This document shows positions 44,024 through 57,500 of a DNA stretch of 64,000 bases, one piece after another. The notes beneath the pieces were generated by a model. It was not told the origin of the DNA and ran no database searches. It saw nothing but the letters and a program-made list of their open reading frames with translations. Where the stretch lies: assembly GCA_019914945.1 (NCBI GenBank), contig CM034105.1, forward strand, positions 13,330,001 through 13,394,000, given 5' to 3'. The position numbers were made by a program, and so were the translations under genes. Each line of letters begins with the position of its first letter. The stretch's first letter is position 1. The DNA is from Typha latifolia. Taxonomy: Eukaryota; Streptophyta; Magnoliopsida; Poales; Typhaceae.

Positions 44024-45785
44024 ATGAGGAGGAGGAGTACTACCCAAGCTCTTCTACTACTTCCACTCTTCTTCTTCTTCTTCTTCTATGGCTTCTCTGA
44101 GACAGGAGACTCGGTGGCTCCAATGGAAAAGAAGGAGCAAGATGCTCTGTACTCAGTAATTGAAAGCTTTGTTGGTAAATGGTGGAATGGCTCAGGACTT
44201 TATCCAGACCCATGTGGATGGACCCCAATACAGGTTATCATCTGGTACCTAAATATCTTTCTTCTCATTTTTTTTTTTCATGTGTGTTCATTTAATTCAG
44301 AATTACAAACAGTGTAGAATATTAACTCTGGTAAGTTACTTGAGCTAGAAGTCTAGAAATGTTGGAATATCTCATGGTGGACACATTAAGTTTGATAGTT
44401 GAAACTTTTAACCTTCTTTGTACCTTCTTCTTTTGTCCTTTTGAAATCTTTAATTCATGCTAGATTTTTACTCAATAGTAGTTCTGTTAATTTTCAGAAA
44501 TAGAATTTCCAGAGAGACATTTGTAGTTTAAACCCTCAAGAGTGTTGTGATGCAGGGAGTATCTTGTGATCTTTTTGATGGATTCTGGCACATTACTGTT
44601 TTAAACATTGGACCAGTCTTTGAGAACTCCCTAGAATGTGCTCAAGATGCAAAGTTTACTCCTGAGCTCTTTGAGCTCAAGCACCTGAAAAGCCTCTCCT
44701 TCTACAATTGCTTCTCTGCCCATCAACCTACAACAATTCCGTCCAGCAACTGGGGGAAGATATCTCAGAGCCTAGAAACATTAGAATTCAGATCAAATGC
44801 CGGCCTCACCGGGTCAATACCCGCCAACCTCGGTCAGCTTACAAATCTCCAGTCACTAGTACTAGTGGAAAATGCGCTCACTGGAGAATTGCCCCGCAAA
44901 CTTGGCGATTTAGTCCACCTTAGGAAGCTCGTGCTCTCAGGAAATCAGTTCACCGGTTTGCTACCGACTTCTCTCGGTAATGATCTGAATGAGCTTTTGA
45001 TCTTGGACATGAGCAGGAATTCTCTAACTGGTTCTCTGCCTTCATCACTAGGTGGTCTGACTTCACTTCTGAAGCTGGATTTGAGTAACAATCTCTTGCA
45101 TGGGAGCCTCCCCGATGAGCTTGGAATGCTAAAGAATCTAACACTCTTAGACTTGAGAAACAACAACTTCTCTGGTGGATTAGCTCACTCTCTCCATACC
45201 ATGGTCTCACTCCAAGATATGATGCTATCCAACAATCCATTAGGTGGTGATCTCAATGGATTTGGGTGGGAGAATCTAGTGAATCTGACCACACTGGACT
45301 TGTCCAACATGGGCTTAATTGGAACAATTCCAGAATCCATCACAACCTTAATGAGTCTAAGATTCCTTGCATTGGACAACAACCACCTCTCTGGCAGTGT
45401 GCCTCCAAAGCTTGCAGCTTTGCCTTCTCTTACTGCTCTCTACCTCAATGGCAACAACTTGACAGGAAAGCTCGAGTTCCCTGAAGGATTCTATGAGAGG
45501 ATGGGGAGGAGATTTGCCTCTTGGAACAACCCAAATCTATGTTACAATGCTGTGGCAGTGACTGCAAGACATGTCCCTGTTGGTGTGCAGCAGTGCAAGG
45601 ATGAGCAGCAACAAGCATCAGTGGAGAATTCAGACCTGAGAAACAAAGTGGATAACAGTAAACCAGATGAGAGCTCAAGCCTCTTGGCCTCCTTCAGTCT
45701 CTCAGCTTCCAAAGTCGATGGATTTTGGTGGCTAATTTTTGCTCAAGAAACGGTGGCTGCCTTCCTTCTGGTGATGCTGTTATAG
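44024..45785 (+). CDS. PII-2-like leucine-rich-repeat receptor-like protein, 479 aa
   Basis: Two exons, 44024-44233 and 44556-45785, with a phase-0 intron inside WTPIQ|GVSCD. The N-terminus is a signal peptide with a Leu/Phe-rich core encoded by a CTT/TTC repeat. The conserved module EQDALYSVIESFVGKWWNGS ending YPDPCGW follows, then about 10 plant-type LRRs (for example LDLSNNLLHGSLPDELG, LDLRNNNFSG) at about 125-400, and the family segment GRRFASWNNPNLCYNA. A Ser-rich linker leads to a hydrophobic tail (FAQETVAAFLLVMLL), compatible with a GPI anchor. There is no kinase domain. Arabidopsis PII-2 is a plasma-membrane LRR protein needed for the growth response to the endophyte Piriformospora indica; the same role here is inferred. 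The start at 44024 is the first ATG before the signal peptide. Confidence 0.92.
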
Positions 45786-46996
45786 ATAATGGACAAAAGA
45801 AAAAAAAAATATACATAGTAGATCATACAGAATGCTTGTTGTTCTTTTTTGAAGTTTCTTGTAATGAATCAATGGTGGCAAGGACGATTTACAAGAAATA
45901 TTCTTAGTATATCTGAAATCCTTGTATTGTTCTAAGTCATTCCAAAATGATTTTAGTAAACATAAGAAAAACCAGAACATTTTCTTCTTCTATATCATAA
46001 TTTGAAAGAATATTTAGTGGAAGGCTGGTGACTCTGTGCCTCTGTGGGCTATATACTTTTGAGGCACTGACCTTCTGAAACAAATTTAAACTGATTCCAT
46101 AGTAGAAGAGCATAGGCTTCTTCTGTAACATGGCAGAGCCTATTGCTCTGCATACTGCAAGCAGACTTGCAAGAATAGGCTCACTGCTTGAGGAATATGC
46201 TATTTAGTATTTTTCTTGAGTTTTCTCAAAAAGATATTCTCTAATTTTAAAGGCTAAATCTTGCTATTATCAAAATTTAAGAACTTTTTAATAGCTCAAA
46301 TAACTTTGCAAGAACTTTTTTGAAGTTATAGTTCAGAGGGGCTGGTTAGGTGCTATCATTGGCTGAGAATTAATGAACAAATTCTCCTACTTTAAGCATT
46401 ACTTGCAGTATCAAAAAAATGGGCTGCCATTACCATCGACCTAAACCATCTCACATCAATCAGAGGTTTTAAACAAAAAGTGGCTGCAGAAGCACTCAAT
46501 GCTTTGCAGCACATTGATTAGAGCAGTACAATCTATCCTTTTACATGAGACCTGCACCTCTCCTTTGGTGGCTGATATCCTCTGATCTGATGTTCATTAG
46601 GATTTCCTCCCATCTAACCTTTTAAATCTCCTTTCAAATCTCTCTCTCCCTCTCTGCAGTTAGTGGATTTGTCTGCTTAGGATGAGCAACAGATGTAATC
46701 CACTGCCTTTGATCTTTAAACAAGTTAAAAGAGAACTAGAAGGTTTCATCAACAGGAAAAGAAAAAGAAAACAATTTGGATGCAAATAACCCACATCAAC
46801 CATCTGAAAAAGCCAAGTTGGATGATGATTTAATTATTAATACTGGTGCCAGTCTTAGCCTAAAAATTAAACCAGAAGTAACAAAATGTTGTTAGCCAAC
46901 AAGAAATCAAGAAGATGGGGGGCATTTCTCATCATCATATACATAGTTTTATGAATTTAATACACATAAAAATTTAACTGAGAATATGGATGCATT

Positions 46997-47038
<42 letters not shown>

Positions 47039-47249
47039 AGCCACTAGCAAGTCTTTTGTAAAGAAAAATAAAGGAGATTAGATTAAATTAACTACGACGA
47101 TTAAAGAATACTTTAATAACAACCAATGTGCATTAGCAAGCAAAGTATCCTAAAGGAAAAGGATGTTACAAGTAAATATTTTTTTAATTATTCCACTAAA
47201 GAAATATCTTCTAAGATTCACACGAAAGGTATAAAAAGGAATCAACAAC

Positions 47250-47290
<41 letters not shown>

Positions 47291-48156
47291 TATATAGATT
47301 TCTCTATTCATATGCCAACGTGGCATCAAATAAATGGAAGAGCTAACACTTTATGAGGGAGGTTGGTCACAAGTCACTCACCAAGGTGCCTCTCTCCCTT
47401 TTATTCATGTGCTCACGTGGCATCTTCTATAATAGATGGAGCTCGTGAACCTTTTTAACTAACAATTTTATAGTTTTGATGTGATTCTTTTGGTTGGGAT
47501 ATCCCCAGAATGATGCCAAGATGCCATGTCTCCTCGTACATCCAAATACTTCTGCCAAAATTTAACATGATCTCTATTTTTTTTTTTCCGGTAGTCCAGT
47601 AATTGAGTTTTATATATATATCAATCAGGGAGCGCTAATTTTATTATCTAACCTATAATTAAATTATATATATATAATTTTGTTATAAAAAAAGGAGAGT
47701 AAGGAGGAAGAGGGGATATGATTCATTGGGGATCACTTGGGTGGATTAAAATTGTCAGAGTCACTCTCATAATTTAGATCAAAACTCTATAGGTAGTATA
47801 TTATAATATCTCATTAGATTCATGTATAAAATTTTTAAGAATAATTTAATGCACACATTTTAAATATAAATTAGATACATCTATAATTATACTAATATTT
47901 TATTATTTAATTGTAAAATATAATAATTATATTGAATAAATTATTTAAAAATTTATATTTAGTTACTAATTATGCATAAGTATATTCATTGTACTAAAAA
48001 TATTACTTATTTTTAGTATATATATCCAAAAGCCACCAAAATCTTAGGCATTTTTGTATATCAAAAGAAGAACTTATTGAAAAAAAAAATCAACTAATCC
48101 TCTCACCCAGTAAACTGAAGATTTATACCCGCACCTAGTATAACAGAATTACCATA
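45786..48156. other. Intergenic region before the PEPC gene
   Basis: It holds the 3'-UTR of the PII-2 gene, a GA run (46999-47032), a TA run (47251-47286) and a pair of short direct repeats centred on ACGTGGCA (47303-47443). No gene supported. Confidence 0.5.
47303..47443. repeat. Two copies of an ACGTGGCAT-containing repeat
   Basis: attcatatgccaacgtggc (47304) and attcatgtgctcacgtggc (47402) are followed by similar AT-rich sequence and then ggaagagct/ggagct. The core ACGTGGCA is a G-box/ABRE-like motif, and the first copy is almost palindromic (TGCCAACGTGGCA). It lies about 1.2 kb before the PEPC start codon. Confidence 0.5.
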
Positions 48157-48489
48157 ATGCCCCTCCGTGGAGAGAGAGAGGACTCCTCTAATGCTCTGAT
48201 TCCATGGCGATACTTTCGGAATTCGGCGACACGTGCCGAGTTCCTGATGGCCGATGACGCGGTAAAAGAGAGCCCTCCTCTCCCCCACCCTCTCTCTCTC
48301 ACATCTCCTGCGCTCCTCCTCCTTGCTCTCTCTCTCTCTAGTTTCTCTCTCTTGTTCTACTTGTTTCTCTCTTCGGTTTCTCTCTTCATTCAAAGTCATC
48401 TACTTCCATATCTTTTAGCGTTGATCGAGACCCACTTCAGAGAATCGCTTGTTATATCTTATCCTTTCTCTGTTTCGCTTGTTCGGTGA
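48157..48489 (+). promoter_or_regulatory. Core promoter/leader of PEPC with a possible 110-codon upstream ORF
   Basis: The CT-rich tract at 48275-48370 looks like a plant pyrimidine patch or transcribed leader. An ATG at 48157 opens a 110-codon frame with a hydrophobic C-terminal half, ending 110 bp before the PEPC ATG. If transcription starts upstream of 48157 it would be an upstream ORF, but the Leu/Ser content mainly reflects the CT repeats. A short duplication (ttgatcga.accca.ttc...gaatcgcttgttat) appears at about 48422 and 48492. Confidence 0.3.
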
Positions 48490-48599
48490 GAGTTGATCGA
48501 TACCCAGTTCGTTGAATCGCTTGTTATTAGGTTCGTCTTCTTCCTCTGTTTTGATGGTTTTGGGTCGCATCTTGTTGTCACACTATATCTGCAGAGACA

Positions 48600-51500
48600 A
48601 TGACGGATACCACCGACGACATTGCTGAGGAGATCTCTTTCCAGGCGTTTGAGGACGACTGCCGCCTTCTTGGAAGCCTCCTCATCGATGTGTTGCATCG
48701 AGAGGTCGGTTCCCAGTTCACGGAGAACGTCGAAAGGAAGAGGATCCTCGCTCAGGTTGGTTCCCAGTTCATGCCCAACTTCCCTTTTCAACCTCTCGTC
48801 CTTTTGGGTTCTTAAAGCTGCCTCCTTTTGCTTCCCTTGGTGCCTTTGTTTTAGTTTATAATTTGAATCCTCGTTCAGCTTCTTCTTTGTACTTTTAGTT
48901 ATATCTCTTGGATCAATTTTCTTTTTCAAGCATAGGCATATATCTCATTCGTGTTTTGATGTCTGTACCTTAAAGCTAGAAATTTGGTTTTTTGGTATTC
49001 TTCTTCTTTTGTTTTTGGTAGTAATCTTTGTTTTCTTGTCATTTTGTTATGGTAGAGTGCTGTTAACATGAGAGCGGCGGGGATGGAGGACACAGCGGAG
49101 TTACTGGAGAAGCAACTGGCGACTGAGATCTCAAGAATGACCCTTGAGGAAGCCTTGGCGCTTGCCCGTGCTTTTAGCCATTACCTTAATCTGATGGGTA
49201 TTGCAGAAACCCATCACAGGTGCTTTTGATTATTTCTTCACCCACCATTTATTATTTGTTACACGTTTTCATAAATCATCTTCCATCTTTTTCGTACACA
49301 AGCTCTTTTGGTCAGATATGTTATCATCCTCACACAACAATGTACTCAATTAGGCCGACATGAGGAGAGTTTTAGCTGTCTTTATTGTGGTTTAATAACA
49401 GCCTTTTCTGTAATAGAGCGGAGTTCATTGACTTTGTTGCCTGATGAGCACTTCATGTCACAAATGCATGTCTTACACTCATGTTTTGGTGCAAGTCATC
49501 ACAACTAAAATGGGGGAAAAGATAATCTAGTTCATTGACTTTGTAGCCCGATGATCACTTCATGTCATGAATGGATGTATTATTTTTTTGAAGCTCCCTC
49601 TTGCATCTTGATCTACTTATAGAAGAGAGGTACCAGACTGTGGTACTTCACCTTTGCATCTTCTGAAACTGTTCTGATCTCTACTGCAGGGTCCGTAAGG
49701 CCCGTAATGTCGCTCATCTGTCGAAATCTTGTGATGACATATTCAATAAGTTGATACAGAGTGGAGTTCCTCCACAAGAGCTTTATGATACTGTCTGCAA
49801 GCAGGTTACTTCTTTTCGTTGTTACTTGCAAGTGGGTCCAATGCTATCATGCATGCAAAGCAAATTAATGTTCTTTGGTTGATGCTGATGCAGGAGGTTG
49901 AGATTGTCCTTACAGCACATCCCACTCAAATAAACAGACGCACTCTGCAATATAAACACATCAGAATAGCTGTGAGCAGCTTTCTTACTTTCCTCAAAAT
50001 GCTAAGGAATTAGTAGACTTCAGTTAAATCTTGATTTTTACTACTATCTAATGTTACGGAATAGTTGCAATTTGTTCCCATTGAGAATACATCCTGTATT
50101 GTCTTTTGTCCTTTATTCTATGGATTGAGTCCACATTAAGTTAGCAGAGCTAATACTTTTTGGGTAGTTTTGAAATCTCAATCTAACTTCTGCAAAATTA
50201 ATAGGAGGACATTCAATTTGATAGACCTGTAAATATGTACGTCGCCTGATCTAAACATCAAGAGTTTAGACTTACTCAATCTATGCATCAAATGATCTGA
50301 AAATGAGAACATACAATGTTATCATCCAACTTATATTTTGGAATGATGCAGATCAATTTTCAGATTCTTCTCTTGTTATATCAAAATAGAAGGTTAGATG
50401 TAACATTTTTTTTTTATTGTTTGCATGAATGAAACTCTATTAAAGTTTGTTTTATGTACCTTAAGATGTGCAGATCCAAATTGATAGTCTGGAAGTCTTA
50501 ATCATGTTGATCATAACATTTCAGAATATTATACTTGTACCATCTGATTTTCTAACATCTGCAGTAAGGAGGCCTTTAAAGTCAAAAGTTCCCTTTTGAG
50601 TTGTAGATATTTTGGATAGTACTGATGGCTATTTGATATCTTTTCTTCTATACAAATCGTATTTTGCATCTTCTACCTCTGTCTTCTTGTTTTCATTCCT
50701 CTGATTATCTTTGTTATTCACTTTCTGTTTTACTAGTTTGTTATCCAAGACTTTCAAACTAATATTCTTCTTATCGCTGTTTCATTTATTATTATAATTA
50801 GTTAATTACTAACTGACCTTTTCTGCAGCATTTATTGGAGTTCAATGAACGCCCTGATCTCAATCATGAAGATAAGGAAATGCTGATAGAAGATCTGGTA
50901 TATTTCAGAAAGAGTTATATAAAACTACAAACCCCTCTTTTATGGTTACCTATACATTTCATTATTCCTGGTAGGTGAGGGAGATCACCTCAATATGGCA
51001 GACAGATGAGCTTAGACGTCACAAGCCTACTCCAGTTGACGAAGCTAGGGCTGGTAAACTTTTAATGCTTTTGGCACAGACTTTATGCTTCCTTTATTTC
51101 TTGAATGCTGCTTCATTGACCTTCTGTAGGTCTACACATTGTGGAGCAATCACTATGGAAGGCTGTTCCTCACTATCTACGCCGTGTTAGCAATGCTCTA
51201 AAGAAGGTCTTCCCCGTTTCATGGACTGGGTTTTAAAACTTCATACCATAAAATGGTTAATCACTGCATTGATTTCTCGTTACCTACAGCATACTGGTAG
51301 GCCACTTCCTCTAACATCTACACCAATTAAATTCGGATCTTGGATGGGCGGTGATCGAGATGGAAATCCTAATGTTACAGCAAAGGTGAGGTTTTCTTTC
51401 TATAATCTTTGATGAATGTGGAAAATTTTCTATCCAAGTGATGCTAAATTTATTGTCAGTTGCAGAACTTTAAATGCTTTTGGAGCAAACATTAATAGGA

Positions 51501-54500
51501 AAAAAAAACAAATGTCTGCAATAGAAATTTTTAAATCTGTATTCCAGTGAATGAGTCTGAACTATGAACATGATAATTTGTCATCTGAAATGATCTCGTG
51601 CTTCCATGGATAGACTATACCGCCCTCCATTAGGTTCCACATATTCAGATCTGAAAAATTGGTGCGCTGTTTTTTTTTTCTCCCAAGGAAACTAACTCAG
51701 ACATGCTTACCACTAGAAATTGAGGCTAATATTATTGAGTTAATACCAATTTATTTCAGTGATAGATATGTACAAGAATTGCTGTTCTCTTAGTTGGCCA
51801 TGAGAAGCATCTGAAAAAAAAAAGACTACTGTTAGATTTATTTATATTATTGTCTGTTAAAACATATTCAAAACAGATTATCAGAACCATAAAAATGGAT
51901 GAGTAATAATGTCTTACCTATTTTTGCACTTTTTTATCATCATTATTATTATTATTTTCTTTATGCCTGCCTAATGGACCTGACTGAACTCAACAGGCTA
52001 AATTCTATTTCACTAGTCATGATAATCTAAATTGGCATGCTTTATTTTGTTGGTGTACCTTTATAATTTTCTGTCACATGTGATGTAGCTTTGTATTAGA
52101 CCTTATTTTTCATAGCGCTAGTTATATCATAAAAAAACAAGTTTCTTGAAGTGCTTTATGCTGTAGGATAGTACTGTTCCCTGTTTGTGCAATTCAATTT
52201 AGTGAAAAATGTTCTGATAAATTTCAGATGCTATGAAGAAAAATGTTCCCTTTATAGGGGAATTTATAGTTTCTTGAGTACTATATTTTCTTGCTAAGTA
52301 TTATCAGTATCAGCAATGAGAGAAGCTTTGGTTTGACGTACAAATTATGCTATTAAACTTGCTATTGCTGGAAAACATTTATAACATTTTCTCTGTATGA
52401 AAATGATCTAAATTACTAGCCTTTGCCTAATAAAGAAGACTGATGAACTTACAATTCCTCTGATGCAGGTGACAAGAGATGTTTCATTGTTGTCACGGTG
52501 GATGGCAATAGATCTCTACATCCGAGAAGTTGACAATCTTAGATTTGAACTGTCTATGAACAGATGCAGTAATAAGTTGGCAAGCTTAGCAAATGAAATC
52601 TTGCTTAAAGGTTGGTCCATTTGTTTCTCAGTCATTAGTTTATATCTGTGTGAATCTTTTCTTTTCAATTTTGATAAACCAGTGACCGATCATTCACCGT
52701 CTTCTGGTCAGCGTATTACTTGGTGTAACGGTTAGCTGATTAGGTTTGTCATGTAAATCCAAGAGGTCATATGTTCAAGTTATGGAAATAGTCTCTTCAT
52801 TCATGAGAGTAAGGCAGTGGTGCATCTTCCCTCCCTAAACCCTACGTTTTTAATGCATTAGGATGCCCTTTTGCTAACCCTATATAGCTTGGATTAGGTG
52901 CTTGTTGCTGCTGTTTCAACAAATTAGTAACAAAGATAGCAGGACAAGGAAAATCAGCTTGTAGGAAATACTATCTGTTATAGTGATCTAATTAACAATA
53001 TATTGCACAGAAAGAGGAGAAAACACATTGAAAGGTTCCTCAATTAATAAAAGGGTTAATTACATTTACACCCCTTGAATTATACCTAGTTTTTATTGAG
53101 ACTCCAAACTTTTTTCATTACAATGTTCCCCTTCGCTTTTGGATCTAAGTAAAACAAGAAACGACAGTGATGGAATATGTCAAATGACTAGTATACCCCT
53201 TATAAATATAGTAATATATCATGCCATACATGTCTTCTACCTTCGGCCAAGAGCAAAGATTTTTCTTTTCCAGGGAATCCTCCTTTTTCCTTCCCACCAG
53301 ACTCTCCTCGTTCTGCCCGCAAGCTCCTCCTACCTTTCTTTGCCATCTTTCTTAACCCGGTGGAACCATGGAACCATCTGCAGAGATATTTGCAGTTCAT
53401 ATCTATCTTTACTTGCACCAGGAGACTTGTAGTAGGCAGCCTTGAGATAGGCCACTTCAACACACTTAAATGCGAAAGCAGCAACATCCATTTCCTTGTA
53501 TCCCGTTTGTATTTGATAGATAGGCCCTGGTTCACTTGAAACTAAGAACTCCCATAATAGAAAAATATCCTTCACACTTTCAACTACAAGAAAAGGATGG
53601 ACAATTGGACATAACATATATGTCTATCTTTACACTTCGTAGTCAACTTACCAACCCAGGCACACAACATACAAAGAAAACAAAAGAGAAAGAAAAGCCA
53701 CAAACTCAACCTCACAAAGGTCATGATTTTGTAACTATGAAAGTAATGAAGTTCCTAACTCAAAAAGGTCTCAAAACGATCAATTTAAAACCCGGTCAAC
53801 TACAGCTGCAAAGTCGAATCATTTAAAACAATGTGCACGCTTTTGCAACAACCTTTGTTGGGAGCAAAATGAATGGAACCAACAAACCCAACCGACCTCA
53901 CTTTTCAATTCCCAGTTTTAATAAGATGAATGCCTCAATCTCCACTCACAGCAACAAACTTCGTGAACTTAAGCTCTCCGAAGTCCGCACTGTCGTCGAC
54001 GTCATTGCCGCAATTGCCATCATGATCGGCAATGGAAAGGAGGGAAGGTAAATGAAAGAAGAGAAGAGAGGGAAACAAAGGAAAGGAAAGAAAGGAGAGA
54101 ATGGCATTTCTATCAACATATCCTCAGTATTTTGCTTTTCAGATTGATGGAAGACATTGAATTAAATTCATATTTTAGGGGGGACATTGTAACGAAATTT
54201 TTTTTAACAGATCTCTATGAAAATCAGATATAGTTAAGGGGGTGTAAATATAATTAACCCCTACTAAATTTTGATTTTATTATTACATGACTTAGTTCTC
54301 AATACTAAAATGTATCTATTTGGAAACAAAAAGAGTACATAGAAGGATTTGTTAGAATTAAGGGGTCAAGTAGTGCTACTTATGTAAATTTAGTAATTTA
54401 CCAAAAGATTCTTCTACCAAATAAAAAGAATTCTTAATCTAGGGGGAGCCGTGGCCCCCCGGATATACATGGCTACACCAATGATTGTGTTCAGACTGTT

Positions 54501-57500
54501 CAGACCCCAACATTATCCTTACCATAGTAACTGATATATTCTGACCACAAAGATCACCTAATGAACATAAATTCATCAGGATCATGAGTATCTTTACCTT
54601 ATATAACTGTCAGGGACCAGATTCAAATTGCAATATAACATACTGGAGAATGTTAAAGGGCCCCTAATATAGAAAATTTATGATGTTGAAAGGGTCCTTC
54701 CTATTTTCGCACTACTGAAATTACAAGTATTTACCAAGAGAGCCAAAATAAGCCCCATTTCATCCTGGTTCTAAGATATGAATGTTTGGTATAGTAAATC
54801 AAGAACTGTCTGGGCACCATCCTGAAATGGCGACAAGTTAAGGAAGTCTGAATTATTGAGAGTTTTTCACCTTATTATTATTCCCAGTGGTAGAGCTAAT
54901 GCACATCCGATCTACTCTCCTTATTCATACTTGCAGTTATAGAGATCATCCTAGGGATAATGAAGATATAATATACTTGTGGGCTACATTCAAAAGAAAT
55001 TTCTTGAATGCATGTGCCACATTTGGTACAGTTTTCATTCAAACATATTATATATCACTACATATTTCCTTTGCTCATTAATTGTTCTTGTAGCAAAGCC
55101 TCAATCAATCAAGATTCTAACCTCAGAAAATTAGGAGTACAGAGCAATGGAAAATGTCAGCCAATTATAACTCATGTTCCTATGGAGGTTAATTCAGCAG
55201 TGTGTTGATTTATAGTTTATTAAAGTACAAACCTTCTTTTGAGCAAAAGAATTAATGAATTTGCTCTTAATTAGTATTTATATCAATCAAGACTTAAAAG
55301 TGCTATCAATACTAGAACTCTGTGACGTCAACTGTCCTGAAGTGCTATTCTCAGAAGAATGCATTATTGGCAATCCTTTAACATCTAAAAGCTTGCTTAG
55401 GTCTTAAATTACTTAATGTTAAGACTTTACTTCTTCCATCCATATCCTTATCAGTGAAAGATATTTTGAGCAACATATTTACTCAAATTTCTGCTTTTAT
55501 TAAGTTATACAGATCCACTAAGTCATGTTTAGCTGTAACGGTGCGATTCAAATAATTTCTGTAGAGTCAGCACCTGAGGATCGGCATTCTGAAAGCTGGA
55601 ATCAGACGATAACTCGAAACCATGCAAAGCATTATAATCAGCAAACCTCAGCATTGCCAGCACAGCTTCCAGCTGGTGCTGATCTTCCTTCCTGTACAGG
55701 TAGGTCTATATTTCTTACCATCTTAAATTATGTACTATAGACTGCTACATATTTTGTGGAATCCTGCAAATTGTAGTTACTATTTATTTTTTTCTCATTC
55801 AATGACCTTTTGAGAATTATTAATACTGTAGCATATAATAATCAACTTTCATCCTTTACAGGTATGATTTTGCTTTTACCTTTTCAAGTACATATTTGTT
55901 TGCTTGTTGTCAGCCATGAGAATAGTGCTTTATCATCTGTATAGGATTATAGAGGGCCTATTAAAAAAATTTTGGAAGTCCTTGTCAGGACCCTAGCTTG
56001 CAAAATTCATCTTTTTTCCATATATATCTTGCCCTATCTAATTAAAAGAACCACTCTTTTATATAGCTTGACCCTTCTTGATAGTCCAAGACTTGTCCTT
56101 GATCACTTCCTAATAAAGGCAATAAAGTATAATAAATATATTTTCTTGGTTAATTAACAGTGAGAGTGGATGGAAGAGCCGTATATGGCTTTTCACTTTG
56201 CTAATCAGCATACATGACCAATAAGGGAAAGACACAATCTCACATCTCACAAATAATTTCATGATCTGGCAACGAATAATCATGTGATATAAAAGCTCCT
56301 TAATTATAGCCCTTTAATTCTCATCTCAAATTGCAAATGGACTACTCTAAAAATGTTGATAACTATTTGAACAATCATCTGACATGCATGCTGATTGCTG
56401 TAATGTTATCTCAAATTGCCTACATAATTCACTAGTGCCAAAATGATAAAGCAAATTATTTTTGAATATGAAATGAAAAGTTTCTTAAGTATCAACTTGT
56501 TCTTTCACTGTCGATACTTTGATAAGACAGAAACTTTATGTGTATGCCTATTGTAGAGTATGGAAATAATTGTATGCGACGATAGTTTGCTGGAACTTGA
56601 CACACTTTTAGCTATATAAACCACCATTTGGTTTTATGCTCCTGGTCCTTATCACATTGATGAGTTTCTAATTGGGTCTCTTAAAAGTTTCTATTTAATG
56701 ATTTGTGCAATTTCTTAATCTACATAATTGCTGCCAAGTATCTGGATATTGTTCCTTTATCTCCTTATCTCTTCTGACCATGAGTTTTGTTACTCATGTA
56801 GAATGCAATGATGGTTCTCCATATAGGATACTAGAATTCCCTGGCAATATTAGTCACCAGGTAACAGATCAGAAAGCTTTTTACATCTCATAATACATGC
56901 ATCATTTTTTAAATTAAACTAACCATTGTTATCTCATATCATAATCCCACTTGCCTTCAAAATTTTACTCCAGGTATCTGGTAATTTACTTTGCCTTGCA
57001 TGCTCTGTGACTGCAGAGTGATCAGGATTCTTCATCTTCATTAAGAAGACGTGAAGATGGGACAGTCTGTCAAGACAACAATTATTTGCCTCAGAGTCCT
57101 CGGTCATCCTTAACCGGGTCGTCTAAAATAAGTAAGTCAAGTTCTAGTCAACTTCTTGCTCAGAGGAAGATATTTGCAGAATCTCAGGTTGGCAGATCAA
57201 GCTTCAGGAAACTTCTCGAGCCTAGTTCACTTCAATATCCTGGCATTGCTCCATATAGAATTGTTCTTGGGAATGTCAAAGATAAGGTTAGTTTCTCTCT
57301 TCTGGCTGTAATTTTCTGCAACAATTTTTCACGATGACCACTTGACAAGTAATTCAAGGAGACTTGGACTCCTGATCATCATGCCGTAACTTATTCATGA
57401 TAGGGCGACATAAGGTCCTAACAATTTATTGTTATGCTTGTTAAGTTATTATATTACATGTCTAACATACATTTGACATCAGCTTATGAAGACACGGAGA

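Noticed and set aside
54430..54480. Palindromic gggggagccgtggcccccc segment
   Set aside because: It resembles a scrap of a common dispersed repeat, but no second end was found, so no element is called.
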